From Vicinamibacteria bacterium (lineage in GTDB: Bacteria; Acidobacteriota; Vicinamibacteria; Vicinamibacterales; UBA8438), in contig JAJEEA010000151.1 of the NCBI GenBank assembly GCA_022821235.1, forward strand, positions 1 to 34,576: a stretch of 34,576 bases of DNA, read 5' to 3'. The notes below the pieces were generated by a model. That model made no database searches and was not told the DNA's origin. It saw only the letters and a list, made by a program, of their open reading frames with translations. Made by a program: the position numbers and the translations under genes. Of the stretch, positions 6,630 to 14,072 are shown piece by piece; the first letter of the stretch is position 1, and each line of letters begins with the position of its first letter.

Positions 6630-7762
6630 TGACGGACGCCATCCCCCTCGACGAGTGGTTGCGGCGGATCGACGACGAGTACCTGTCGGGGTTCGTCCGC
6701 GACGGGGGCGCGGCCGTCAAGTTCGCGGTGACCCCGGACGAGGCGCGGCCCGTGCTGCGCGACGCCCTGGAGCAGCGCTGCCGCGAGTCGGGCTACCTCT
6801 TCGTCGCCCTCGACGCGGCGGAGCTGCGGGCCCACATGCCGCAGGACGTCTTCTTCGGTCTGGCGCGCGGCATCGACTGGCGCGGGCTGGCGCGCCGCCG
6901 GGTGCTGCGGCTGGCCGCGGAGAGACGGTATCGCGTCGACGCCATCGACGCTGAGGGCGGCGGCGACGTGTTCGACGCCATCGCCGGCGCCAACGATCTC
7001 GAGCCGCGGACCGTGCTCATGCGTCTCCGGCCCGACATCGAGGCGCGTGTCTACAAGCACCCCGCGATGGCCCGCGACTTCCGGGCGGCCATGACGTTTC
7101 TGTGCGAGCAGACCGGAGATCGGTCGGACGGCAGCTACGACGGCCAGCCGGTGCTGGACTGGCTGACCGGAGAGGAGACGCGCCTGAGCCCGGTGCGGCC
7201 CTTTCTCATCCACACCGCCGTCAACCGCGCCACCGCCCGCTACTTCATCGAGTCGGCGCTGCACTGGGTGCGCGAGGCCGGCCTCGCGGGGACGGTGGTG
7301 CTGCTGGACAACCGCCGCGTCATGGTGGCGCGCAACCCCAGGGACGGTCTGCGGTACTACACCCGCGCCATGACCGTCGACCACTACGAGCTGCTGCGCG
7401 AGTTCATCGACGGCGTCGACCGGCTGGCCGGGGCCCTGCTCGTGGTGGCGACCGGCGACGGCTTCCTGGACGACGAGGCCGGCCGCGGCTCGCGCGGCTT
7501 CGGCATCTACGAGGCGCTGAAGACCCGGGTGATGAACGACGTGCGGGACCGGCGCCTGCTCAACCCGGTTGCCGCGTTGGTGCGGTTGTCGCCGGACGAC
7601 GCACGCCCGGACGGCCCCGAGGAGCGGGAACCGACGAACGGCGCAGAAGACCCCGGCGACGAACGGCGCGCGGGATCGCCGTCAGAGCCGGCCAGCGGCC
7701 TCGCCGGGGCGGCTGCGGCGGCGCGACGGGCGGCAAGATGGTTCGCGACGAACGGAAGCTGA
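6629..7762 (+). CDS. Walker A-less P-loop-like protein, second gene of the BrxD-like operon (377 aa)
   Basis: The ATG at 6629 overlaps the previous stop. The architecture parallels the DUF2791 ATPase encoded next. The position of its Walker A holds GAAVKFAVTPDEA, with no GxGKS. A Walker B-like strand (GLAGTVVLLDN) follows about 200 residues later. Then come ALLVVATGDGFLDDEAGRGSRGFGIYEALKTR and NPVAALVRL, resembling the sensor-like tail of BrxC/BrxD proteins. The C terminus (about 345-377) is a low-complexity Ala/Pro/Glu tail that overlaps the next gene by 25 nt. I infer a catalytically dead ATPase-fold partner of the third protein, perhaps in a mixed ring. The homology is read by eye and is weaker than for the third gene. 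Confidence 0.65.
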   Translation: MTDAIPLDEWLRRIDDEYLSGFVRDGGAAVKFAVTPDEARPVLRDALEQRCRESGYLFVALDAAELRAHMPQDVFFGLARGIDWRGLARRRVLRLAAERRYRVDAIDAEGGGDVFDAIAGANDLEPRTVLMRLRPDIEARVYKHPAMARDFRAAMTFLCEQTGDRSDGSYDGQPVLDWLTGEETRLSPVRPFLIHTAVNRATARYFIESALHWVREAGLAGTVVLLDNRRVMVARNPRDGLRYYTRAMTVDHYELLREFIDGVDRLAGALLVVATGDGFLDDEAGRGSRGFGIYEALKTRVMNDVRDRRLLNPVAALVRLSPDDARPDGPEEREPTNGAEDPGDERRAGSPSEPASGLAGAAAAARRAARWFATNGS

Positions 7763-9009
7763 CGGCGCGCCGCGCCGTCGAGGCGTTGCGCAACGGCGTG
7801 CCCAACCGGGCGGCGGTGGAGATGCTGGGCTGCCGCCAGCCGAAGGCGGAGGCGGCGTTCGCCGAGCTGCTGGCCCGCGCCGGGGACGCGCAGGCCGGCG
7901 CGGGCCGCGCGCGGGGCGTGCTCGTGTCCGGCGACTTCGGCGCGGGCAAGTCGCACCTGCTGGTCCACCTGGAGCGCTTGGCCCTGGCGCAGGGCTTCGT
8001 GTGCAGCACGGTGGCCGTCAGCAAGGAGACGCCCCTCTACGACCTCGGCAAGGTGTTCAGCGCCGCCGTCGACAGCGCGCGGATGCCGGATCGCGGAGGA
8101 CGCCTGTTCGAAGAGCTGGGCGTCGCCGCCGACCGCGACTCGGCGTCCTTCACCGCGTTCGTGGAGTGGGTCGACGCCGCGACGGCGAACGGGGCGCTGC
8201 ACGATATCTTCCCGGCCAGCGTGGCGGTCTACGAGGGCGCCAGGGACCCCGAGCTCAGCGCCCGGATCGAGTCGTTCTGGGCGGGCGACCGGATACGGGT
8301 GTCCGAGATCAAGCGGGGACTGCGGGTGCTCGGCCAGCGGCGCGCCTTCCGGGCGCCGAGGGTCGCCGAGCTGCCCCCGCAGCGTCTGCGTTTCGCGGTC
8401 GAGCTGATGCGGGGCGCCGGCTACAAGGGCTGGGTGGTCCTGCTGGACGAGCTGGAGCTCGTCGGCTCCTACTCGCTCCTGCAGCGCGGTCGATCCTACG
8501 CCGAGCTGGCCGGATGGCTGGGGCAGGCCGCCGGCGACGCCGGTGCGGGCCTGATCGCGGTCGGGACGGTGACGGGCGACTTCGCAACGGCCATCATCGG
8601 TCCCGACGGCAAGAACGACCGCGAGGGCGCGGGCCGGCGGCTGGCGAACAGCCGCTACGCGGACCGCGTGCGCGGGGCGGAGGCGGGCATGCGTCTGCTC
8701 GAACGCAAGTGCATCCGCCTGTCGGCGCCCACCGCCGACGACGTGCGTGACACCCTGGAGACGCTACGGCAGATCTACGGCGAAGCCTACGGATGGGAGG
8801 CCCCGCGGCTGGAGACCGGCGCCCGCGGCGTGGGCATCCAGGCTCGGATGCGCTACAAGGTCAGGGCCGCCATCAACGCCTGGGATCTGCTGCGGATCTA
8901 CCCCGACTCGCGCCCCGAGACGGTGGGCGGCGAGTTCCGTCATGCCTACCGCGAGGACACCGACCTCGAAGGGGAATCCGGCGACGACGCGGAGCACGTC
9001 GAAGAGTAG
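7738..9009 (+). CDS. BrxD-type ATPase (DUF2791, BREX ATP-binding family) (423 aa)
   Basis: The N terminus RRAVEALRNGVPNRAAVEMLGC is the signature opening of BrxD-like proteins. Walker A is GDFGAGKSHLL (residues 65-75), followed by SKETPLYD. Walker B is WVVLLDELE (232-240), then GTVTGDF and an Arg-rich sensor/finger region (RRLANSRYADRVRG). The length of 423 residues is normal for BrxD (about 430-450). In type 2 and type 3 BREX, BrxD accompanies the helicase BrxHI. Here no BrxHI, PglX methylase, PglZ or BrxL lies within the window, and the operon ends with this gene. The start ATG 7738 lies inside the end of the previous gene, so the three are translationally coupled. A role in phage or foreign-DNA defence is inferred from family and context. 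Confidence 0.82.
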   Translation: MVRDERKLTARRAVEALRNGVPNRAAVEMLGCRQPKAEAAFAELLARAGDAQAGAGRARGVLVSGDFGAGKSHLLVHLERLALAQGFVCSTVAVSKETPLYDLGKVFSAAVDSARMPDRGGRLFEELGVAADRDSASFTAFVEWVDAATANGALHDIFPASVAVYEGARDPELSARIESFWAGDRIRVSEIKRGLRVLGQRRAFRAPRVAELPPQRLRFAVELMRGAGYKGWVVLLDELELVGSYSLLQRGRSYAELAGWLGQAAGDAGAGLIAVGTVTGDFATAIIGPDGKNDREGAGRRLANSRYADRVRGAEAGMRLLERKCIRLSAPTADDVRDTLETLRQIYGEAYGWEAPRLETGARGVGIQARMRYKVRAAINAWDLLRIYPDSRPETVGGEFRHAYREDTDLEGESGDDAEHVEE

Positions 9010-9065
9010 TTCCTGTAAACGGACCCCTGACCGCGCGCGTCGTCAAACAACAGGCACCAGTCCGT

Positions 9066-9099
9066 CTCGTGTCTCCCACCCTTGGCGAGAGGACACGAG
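9066..9099. repeat. 8-bp perfect inverted repeat between the BrxD-like operon and the HD gene
   Basis: CTCGTGTC (9066-9073) and GACACGAG (9092-9099) can form a hairpin with an 18-nt loop, 60 nt after the operon stop. There is no T-run, so it is either a weak terminator or an operator for the next gene. Confidence 0.45.
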
Positions 9100-9141
9100 G
9101 CTCACCCCGAAACTCGCCGGAGCAACCCTGCAGGAGGCACC

Positions 9142-9933
9142 GTGAACATCGAACGCCGCAAGTTTCTCGCATCCATCGGTGGCGCGGGCGCGGTCGCCGC
9201 GCTTTCGCACGAAGATCGGGCGGAGGCGCTCGAGCACTACATGACCCGCCAACTGGGCCGGAAGGTCCCCGCCGCTCAGCCCGGGCGGGGCGGTCAGGCG
9301 GGGCAGGACGAGAGGTCTCCGCGCGGAACGGGACGGTTGTTCACGCCGCAGCCCGAGCCCTGGGGGCCGATGCCGGAGAGGCCGACCCTGATCGACTTCT
9401 TCAATCACCGCTTCGGCGCCACCGCCCGTCACGTCCTTCAGAGCGCGACCCATGCCGTCGAGACCGGTCAGCCGGAGCGGACCGTCTTCGCGTGCCTGAT
9501 CCATGACGTGACCCAGGGTCTCATGCGCGTGGACCACGGCTACTGGGGGGCACAGCTCTTCGCGCCGTACGTCGACGAGCGGGTGAGCTGGGCCGTGAAG
9601 TACCACCAGCCGCTGCGCTTCTTCCCCGACGAGTCCGTGGGGTACGAGTATCCCGAGATGTACAACCGGATCTACGGGGTGGACTACGAGCCCGACGAGT
9701 ACATCAAGGCGGACCACGAGTTCGCCCGGAACCACCGCTACTACATGGAGGCGCGGCTGGTCACCGTGAACGACCAGTACGCCTTCGACGAGAACGCCCG
9801 CGAGATCGAGATCGAGGAGTTCACCGACGTCATCGGCCGGCAGTTCAGGCAGCCCCGGGAGGGACTGGGGTTCGACAACAGCCCCGTGGCCCACATGTGG
9901 CGATCCATGATGTTCCCGGACAACCCGCTGTAG
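9142..9933 (+). CDS. Tat-exported HD-domain (PhnZ-like) protein (263 aa)
   Basis: The start is GTG 9142, preceded by AGGAGG four bases upstream; the tracked upstream ATG is inferior. The N terminus MNIERRKFLASIGGAGAVAAL is a twin-arginine signal, so a folded, probably metal-loaded enzyme is exported. After a Gly/Gln/Pro-rich linker (to about residue 75), an HD-type helical core follows: HVLQSATHAVETG, FACLIHDVTQGLMRVDHGYWGAQLF and SWAVKYHQPLRFF. This His/Asp spacing resembles HD-domain diiron oxygenases such as PhnZ more than classical phosphohydrolases, but the substrate is unknown. The C-terminal 90 residues are Tyr/Glu-rich and end with HMWRSMMFPDNPL. It is a single gene facing the acyl-CoA synthetase tail to tail. 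Confidence 0.65.
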   Translation: MNIERRKFLASIGGAGAVAALSHEDRAEALEHYMTRQLGRKVPAAQPGRGGQAGQDERSPRGTGRLFTPQPEPWGPMPERPTLIDFFNHRFGATARHVLQSATHAVETGQPERTVFACLIHDVTQGLMRVDHGYWGAQLFAPYVDERVSWAVKYHQPLRFFPDESVGYEYPEMYNRIYGVDYEPDEYIKADHEFARNHRYYMEARLVTVNDQYAFDENAREIEIEEFTDVIGRQFRQPREGLGFDNSPVAHMWRSMMFPDNPL

Positions 9934-10214
9934 GGTCGAACGGCCGGCGGGGCGATCTCGATCGGGCCGCCGAAGAGGGGGGGCGCCGACGAGGCCGCCC
10001 GCGTCGCGACCTGCTTCCAGCGGGAGCTGCGCCTTTCGCTGCGGCATGCCGGCCTCGGTGCCCGAGTTCACCGACCTCGCTCGACGAGACCGGCCGGAAC
10101 CCACTTCGCCTCCTTCACCGGGGCCGCTCGGCGGGCGCACGTCGAGGCGGTGCGGAGCGGGGCAGGCGGAGTCCGCGCCATCACGGCCGCGTATCACAAG
10201 CTGTCCGGGCCTGG

Positions 10215-12338
10215 TCATGGCGCCGGAGTTCCGGGAACGATCAGCGCGTCGAGCGCGACTACCCCCTGTCCCGAAGGGCGTACCACCACCGGGTTCAGCT
10301 CCGCGCTCTCCAGCCGATCGGCATGGGCGGCGGCGAAGCGGGACAGGGCCGCCAGCGCGGCGGCGAGGGCGTCGACGTCGCCCGGCGGGCGCCCGCGCGC
10401 GCCGGCGAGGAGCGGGTATCCCCTGAGTTCGCGCAGCATGCGGTGCGCCTCGGCGGCGTCGAACGGGGCCGGCCGGAAGGAGACGTCCGCGAGGATCTCG
10501 ACGAACACGCCGCCGAGCCCGCACATGACCACGGGGCCGAACGTCGGGTCGTGCTGCACGCCGAGGATCATCTCGACCCCGCCGGTGACCATGGGGGAGA
10601 CGAGGATCCCTTCGACGTGGGCCCCGGGGCGGGCCGATCGCGCGGCGGCGATGAGGGCGGTGAAGGCTCGGGCCACGGCCTCCGGGGTGCCGAGGTCGAG
10701 CGCCACGCCGCCCATGTCGCTCTTGTGCGCGATGTCGGGTGACGCGATCTTGAGGGCGACGGGAAACCCGAGCTCCGCCGCTGCCGCCGCCGCGTCGCCG
10801 GCCGTGCCGCACAGCCGCGATTCGATGACGGGAAGCCCCGCATCGGCGAAGATGCGGCGGGCCGCCGTCTCTCCGATGGGCGGCGGGGGCAGCGGGATGG
10901 TGGCGGGGGCGACGGCGGGCGCGCTCGCGGTCCGCTCGAAGCTCTCGGCGAGCCGGGCCAGGGCGGCGACGGCGCGGACGGCGCGCGAGGGGTCCTCGAA
11001 CACCGGACACCCCGCCGCCTCGTAGTGCTCCACGACGTCGGGCGGGCCGACGATGGACAGCACCAGCAGGTGGTCGGGATGTCGGCGGCGGGCGGCCTGC
11101 AGGATCTCGCGAACCGGGCCGACCATCGCCTCGGCCGCGGCGACGAACGTGAAGAAGGCGACGATTGCGTCGTAGCGACCCTCCTCGAGCATGACGTCGA
11201 GGTTCGAGCGGATGAGGTCGAGGTCGTTGAACGCCTGCGCGGTGATGTCGACGGGGTTGCGGGGCGAGGCGTAGGGCAGTCGGGCCTTCAGCCGGGCCTG
11301 CGCGCGGTCGCTCATCGGGGCGACGTCGAGGCCGCAGGCGACCGCCTCGTCGGCCATCTGCACGCCGACGCCGCCCGAGATGCTCATCAGCCCGATGCGC
11401 CGGCTCGCCGGGAACGCCCCGAAGCTCGCGGCGTAGGCGACGTCGAGCATCTCCTCGGCGTCGCGGGCGCGGTGGACGCCGAACTGGCGGAACACGCCGT
11501 CGTACACCGCGTCGCTTCCCGCGAGGGTGGCGGTGTGGGACCGCACCGCTTCCGCCCCGATCTCGCTGCGGCCCACCTTCTGCAGGACGACCGGCTTGCG
11601 GTGCTCGCGGGCGAGGGCGAGCGACGCGAGCAGCCGGTCGCGGTCGGCCGCGCCCTCTACGTAGGCGACGATGACGGAGATGTCGGGATGGCGGGCGAGC
11701 CAGCCGATGGTCTCGGCGACGTCGACGTCGCACTCGTTGCCGGTCGTCACCAGGAACCGGATGCCGATGCGGCGGCGGGTGGCGAGCAGCGACAGGTGGC
11801 TGCCGTAGGCCCCGCTCTGGCTGACGAGGCCGACCCCGCCGGGCACGGGGTGCGCCGCCTCGAGGGTGGTCGTGAAGGTGGCGTAGAAGCCGATCTCCGA
11901 GTTGTAGATCCCGAGGCAGTTGGGGCCGACGATGCGCATGCCCGTCGCGCGGGCGACGGCGGTCAGCGCGTCCTGCCGCCGGCGGCCGTCGTCGCCGGTC
12001 TCCGCGAACCCCGCGCTGAAGATGACCGCGGCCTTCACGCCGGCGGCGGCGCACGCCTCCACTGTATCGACGACGGCGGGGGCGGGCACCGCGACGATCG
12101 CGGTGTCGACGGGCTCGGGCACGTCGGTGATGCTCGGGAGCGCCGGCAGGCCCTGGACGGTGGCGCGCCGCGGGTTCACGGGAAAGATGGGCCCGGCGAA
12201 CCCGGCGTCGCGCGTGTACGCCAGCGGCCGGCCGCCGATGCGGGCGGGGTCGTCCGAGGCGCCGATGATGGCGATCGAGCGCGGGTGGAGCAGGGCGGTG
12301 AGCGAGTCGTCCGGCGCGGGGGTGGCGGTAACGGTCAT
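10215..12338 (-). CDS. ADP-forming acetate/acyl-CoA synthetase, fused alpha-beta (707 aa)
   Basis: A complete fused enzyme of the acyl-CoA synthetase (NDP-forming) family. The CoA-binding Rossmann part has PRSIAIIGASDDPARIGGRPL (residues about 19-39). The succinyl-CoA-ligase-like flavodoxin parts contain PNCLGIYN, GVGLVSQSGA and SHTATLAGSD; the His of this last motif is the expected phospho-His. From about residue 470 an ATP-grasp_5 domain follows (PVALKIASPDIAHKSDMGGVAL, PMVTGGVEMILGVQHDPTFGPVVMCGLGG). It interconverts acyl-CoA + ADP + Pi and acid + ATP + CoA, giving ATP from acyl-CoA breakdown. The acyl preference cannot be read. It is a single gene, divergent from the DUF3052 protein, with a TACAAT -10 candidate on its strand. 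Confidence 0.9.
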   Translation of the reverse strand: MTVTATPAPDDSLTALLHPRSIAIIGASDDPARIGGRPLAYTRDAGFAGPIFPVNPRRATVQGLPALPSITDVPEPVDTAIVAVPAPAVVDTVEACAAAGVKAAVIFSAGFAETGDDGRRRQDALTAVARATGMRIVGPNCLGIYNSEIGFYATFTTTLEAAHPVPGGVGLVSQSGAYGSHLSLLATRRRIGIRFLVTTGNECDVDVAETIGWLARHPDISVIVAYVEGAADRDRLLASLALAREHRKPVVLQKVGRSEIGAEAVRSHTATLAGSDAVYDGVFRQFGVHRARDAEEMLDVAYAASFGAFPASRRIGLMSISGGVGVQMADEAVACGLDVAPMSDRAQARLKARLPYASPRNPVDITAQAFNDLDLIRSNLDVMLEEGRYDAIVAFFTFVAAAEAMVGPVREILQAARRRHPDHLLVLSIVGPPDVVEHYEAAGCPVFEDPSRAVRAVAALARLAESFERTASAPAVAPATIPLPPPPIGETAARRIFADAGLPVIESRLCGTAGDAAAAAAELGFPVALKIASPDIAHKSDMGGVALDLGTPEAVARAFTALIAAARSARPGAHVEGILVSPMVTGGVEMILGVQHDPTFGPVVMCGLGGVFVEILADVSFRPAPFDAAEAHRMLRELRGYPLLAGARGRPPGDVDALAAALAALSRFAAAHADRLESAELNPVVVRPSGQGVVALDALIVPGTPAP

Positions 12339-12400
12339 GTGGCGTCTCGACGAGATGGGTCCGGGCCGGCGTCACCGGTACCCGGTTCCGAACCCGCAAG

Positions 12401-12406
12401 ATTGTA
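12401..12406 (-). promoter_or_regulatory. Candidate -10 box (TACAAT) for the acyl-CoA synthetase gene
   Basis: On the minus strand, TACAAT lies 62 nt upstream of ATG 12338 in the intergenic region shared with the divergent DUF3052 gene. No strong -35 is visible. Confidence 0.4.
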
Positions 12407-12539
12407 TCCGTCGGCCCCCGTCGTGCAGCCCGGCTTCGGCGTCGGGGCGGTTCGGGAGTCCCGAACGCGGAACCGTCCTGTCGGCCGGCCGTGGCGCCGG
12501 CGCGCATGCCGGGCCGGTGCTACCATCACCCGTTCACCG

Positions 12540-13337
12540 ATGACGACGATGTCGGCCACGCCTATCCGGGTCCTCAACCATCACCCCGACGCGGTCTGGA
12601 TCGAGCGGCTGCGGGCGGCCGGCTACGCGGTCGACGTGCGCCCTCTTCGCACGCCCGCGGACCTGAAGGCGATCGGCGAGGACCGGCCGGCCGCGGTGGC
12701 CATCGACCTCTCGCGCGCGCCGAGCCAGGGGCGGGACTTCGGGTTGGGGATTCGTCAGCAGGCGTCCTCGCGCGCGGTGCCGCTGGTGTTCGTCGACGGC
12801 AGCCCGGAACGGTTCTCGCAGGTTCGCCACCTGCTTCCGGGAGCGGTCTGCACCCCCGGCCGACAGGTTCTCGCGGCGGTGCGGCAGGTCCTCGAGCGCC
12901 CTCCGGCCGACGTGCCCCGACCCCCGTCGGTGCTGGCCGGCTACTCCGGCACGCCGCTGCCCCGCAAGCTCGGCATCAAGCCCGGAACGGTGGTGCGGCT
13001 GCTGAACGCGCCGGCGGGGTTCGAGACCACTCTCGGGGAGCTGCCGGAGGGGGTCAGGGTCACCCGGCGCCGCGGCGGGGCGTGCGACCTCACCCTCTGG
13101 TTCGTGCCGCGCCGCCGCGATCTGGAGGAGGGGCTGGAGGACGTAGCCGGCGCCGTGACCACCGACCGGCTGTGGATCGTCTGGCCCAAGAAGACCTCGC
13201 CCCTCGCCGCCGACGTCTCGCAGCGGGACGTCCGCTCGGCCGGTCTCCACCAGGGGCTGGTCGACTACAAGATCTGCGCCGTCGACGACGACTGGTCGGG
13301 CCTCCTGTTCTCGCGCCGGAAGACACGAGGGCGCTGA
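12540..13337 (+). CDS. Receiver-like domain fused to a DUF3052 domain (265 aa)
   Basis: The start is ATG 12540; ATG 12549 and ATG 12552 also fit. The first 115 residues look like a response-regulator receiver fold with degenerate sites: IRVLNHHPDAVWIERLRAAGY, then AVAIDLSRAPSQGRDFGLGI (the Asp at the phospho-acceptor strand) and PLVFVDGSPE. After a Pro-rich linker the second half is a DUF3052-type domain: AGYSGTPLPRKLGIKPG, VVRLLNAPAGFE, LPEGVRV, DLTLWFVPRR, RLWIVWPKK and SGLLFSRRK. The function of DUF3052 is unknown; it usually stands alone at about 130-150 residues. The gene appears monocistronic. Confidence 0.7.
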   Translation: MTTMSATPIRVLNHHPDAVWIERLRAAGYAVDVRPLRTPADLKAIGEDRPAAVAIDLSRAPSQGRDFGLGIRQQASSRAVPLVFVDGSPERFSQVRHLLPGAVCTPGRQVLAAVRQVLERPPADVPRPPSVLAGYSGTPLPRKLGIKPGTVVRLLNAPAGFETTLGELPEGVRVTRRRGGACDLTLWFVPRRRDLEEGLEDVAGAVTTDRLWIVWPKKTSPLAADVSQRDVRSAGLHQGLVDYKICAVDDDWSGLLFSRRKTRGR

Positions 13338-13404
13338 CCGATCGAGGACCGGTCGCGCCTCCCGATCGAGGCCGAAGACCGGGCCGCCGACTCGGCCGCG
13401 GTGG

Positions 13405-13434
13405 TTGATGAGCGCTCGCCGTGGTGGGTATGAT
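13405..13434 (+). promoter_or_regulatory. Sigma-70 promoter of the MazF-type module
   Basis: TTGATG at 13405-13410 and TATGAT at 13429-13434 are 18 bp apart. The -10 ends 6 nt before ATG 13441, so the transcript would begin at or next to the start codon (leaderless). Confidence 0.6.
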
Positions 13435-13440
13435 TGAAGT

Positions 13441-13659
13441 ATGAAGCTGAAGACCTCAATCACACTTGAAGCGGGGGTGGTGGCGGCGGTGGAGAGGGCC
13501 GCCCGCGCTGGCGAGAGTCGATCTCAGGTGATCGAGCGACTGCTTCGACAGAGCCTCGCCGAGCAGGAACGGGCCGCGATCGACCGGCGCGATCGGGCCA
13601 TTCTCGATGCCCGCGCCGACGAGCTCAACGAAGAGGCGGCCGACGTTCTCGGCTACTAG
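13441..13659 (+). CDS. Ribbon-helix-helix antitoxin of a MazF-type module (72 aa)
   Basis: [21 protein letters not shown], then [14 protein letters not shown], is a ribbon-helix-helix DNA-binding unit. The C-terminal [19 protein letters not shown] is the acidic toxin-neutralising tail typical of antitoxins paired with MazF/PemK. It precedes the toxin start by 8 nt. Autorepression through the promoter immediately upstream is expected for the family. No Shine-Dalgarno sequence is present, consistent with the promoter position. Confidence 0.82.
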   Translation: MKLKTSITLEAGVVAAVERAARAGESRSQVIERLLRQSLAEQERAAIDRRDRAILDARADELNEEAADVLGY

Positions 13660-13667
13660 GCGGACCC

Positions 13668-14027
13668 GTGAGGCGCGGCGACCTCTATCGCGTTGCGAGA
13701 CCTCACGGCGGGGATCCGAAGCGGTTTCGAGTGTTCGTGGTCGTCAGCCGACAGGCGTCGATCGACTCCCGATTCTCGTCCGTGATCTGCGCGCCGGTGT
13801 ACACGGCGCGGCATGGTCTCGCGACGCAGGTCGACGTCGGACCCAGGGAGGGGCTGAGGCACGACAGCAGCATCCATTGCGACGAACTCAAGAGCCTGCC
13901 CAAGTCGCGGTTGACGCACTTCGTGGGCAGTCTCGGCGCTGAACTGATCGACCGACTCGACCACGCCCTGACGGTTGCCCTGGACATCGGCCGAGGGGGG
14001 TTGGGCGAGCAACGGTCACTTCATTGA
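13668..14027 (+). CDS. MazF/PemK-family endoribonuclease toxin (119 aa)
   Basis: GTG start at 13668, 8 nt after the antitoxin stop. It has the MazF/PemK SH3-like barrel pattern: [11 protein letters not shown] at the N terminus, [19 protein letters not shown], a basic loop, then [16 protein letters not shown] with the conserved Asp/Ser region, and a C-terminal helix ([15 protein letters not shown]). Members cut single-stranded mRNA, or some tRNAs, at short sequences; the specificity here is not readable. The last 12 or so residues ([12 protein letters not shown]) are Gly/Arg-rich and may be a non-conserved extension. It looks intact and functional. Confidence 0.85.
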   Translation: MRRGDLYRVARPHGGDPKRFRVFVVVSRQASIDSRFSSVICAPVYTARHGLATQVDVGPREGLRHDSSIHCDELKSLPKSRLTHFVGSLGAELIDRLDHALTVALDIGRGGLGEQRSLH

Positions 14028-14072
14028 CGGCGAGCCGACGCCCCGCCGGTTCCCGCGCACGCCGCGCCTCGG

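Noticed and set aside
9934-10214. Possible gene fragment between the HD gene and the acyl-CoA synthetase
   Set aside because: A frame reads STRPAGTHFASFTGAARRAH and looks mildly protein-like, but it has no start, no recognisable domain, and a G7 run upstream.
9043-12507. 1154-aa minus-strand ORF
   Set aside because: It is a frame shadow of the real acyl-CoA synthetase gene (10215-12338) on the same strand. The product is Arg/Pro-rich and covers an obvious HD-protein gene on the other strand.
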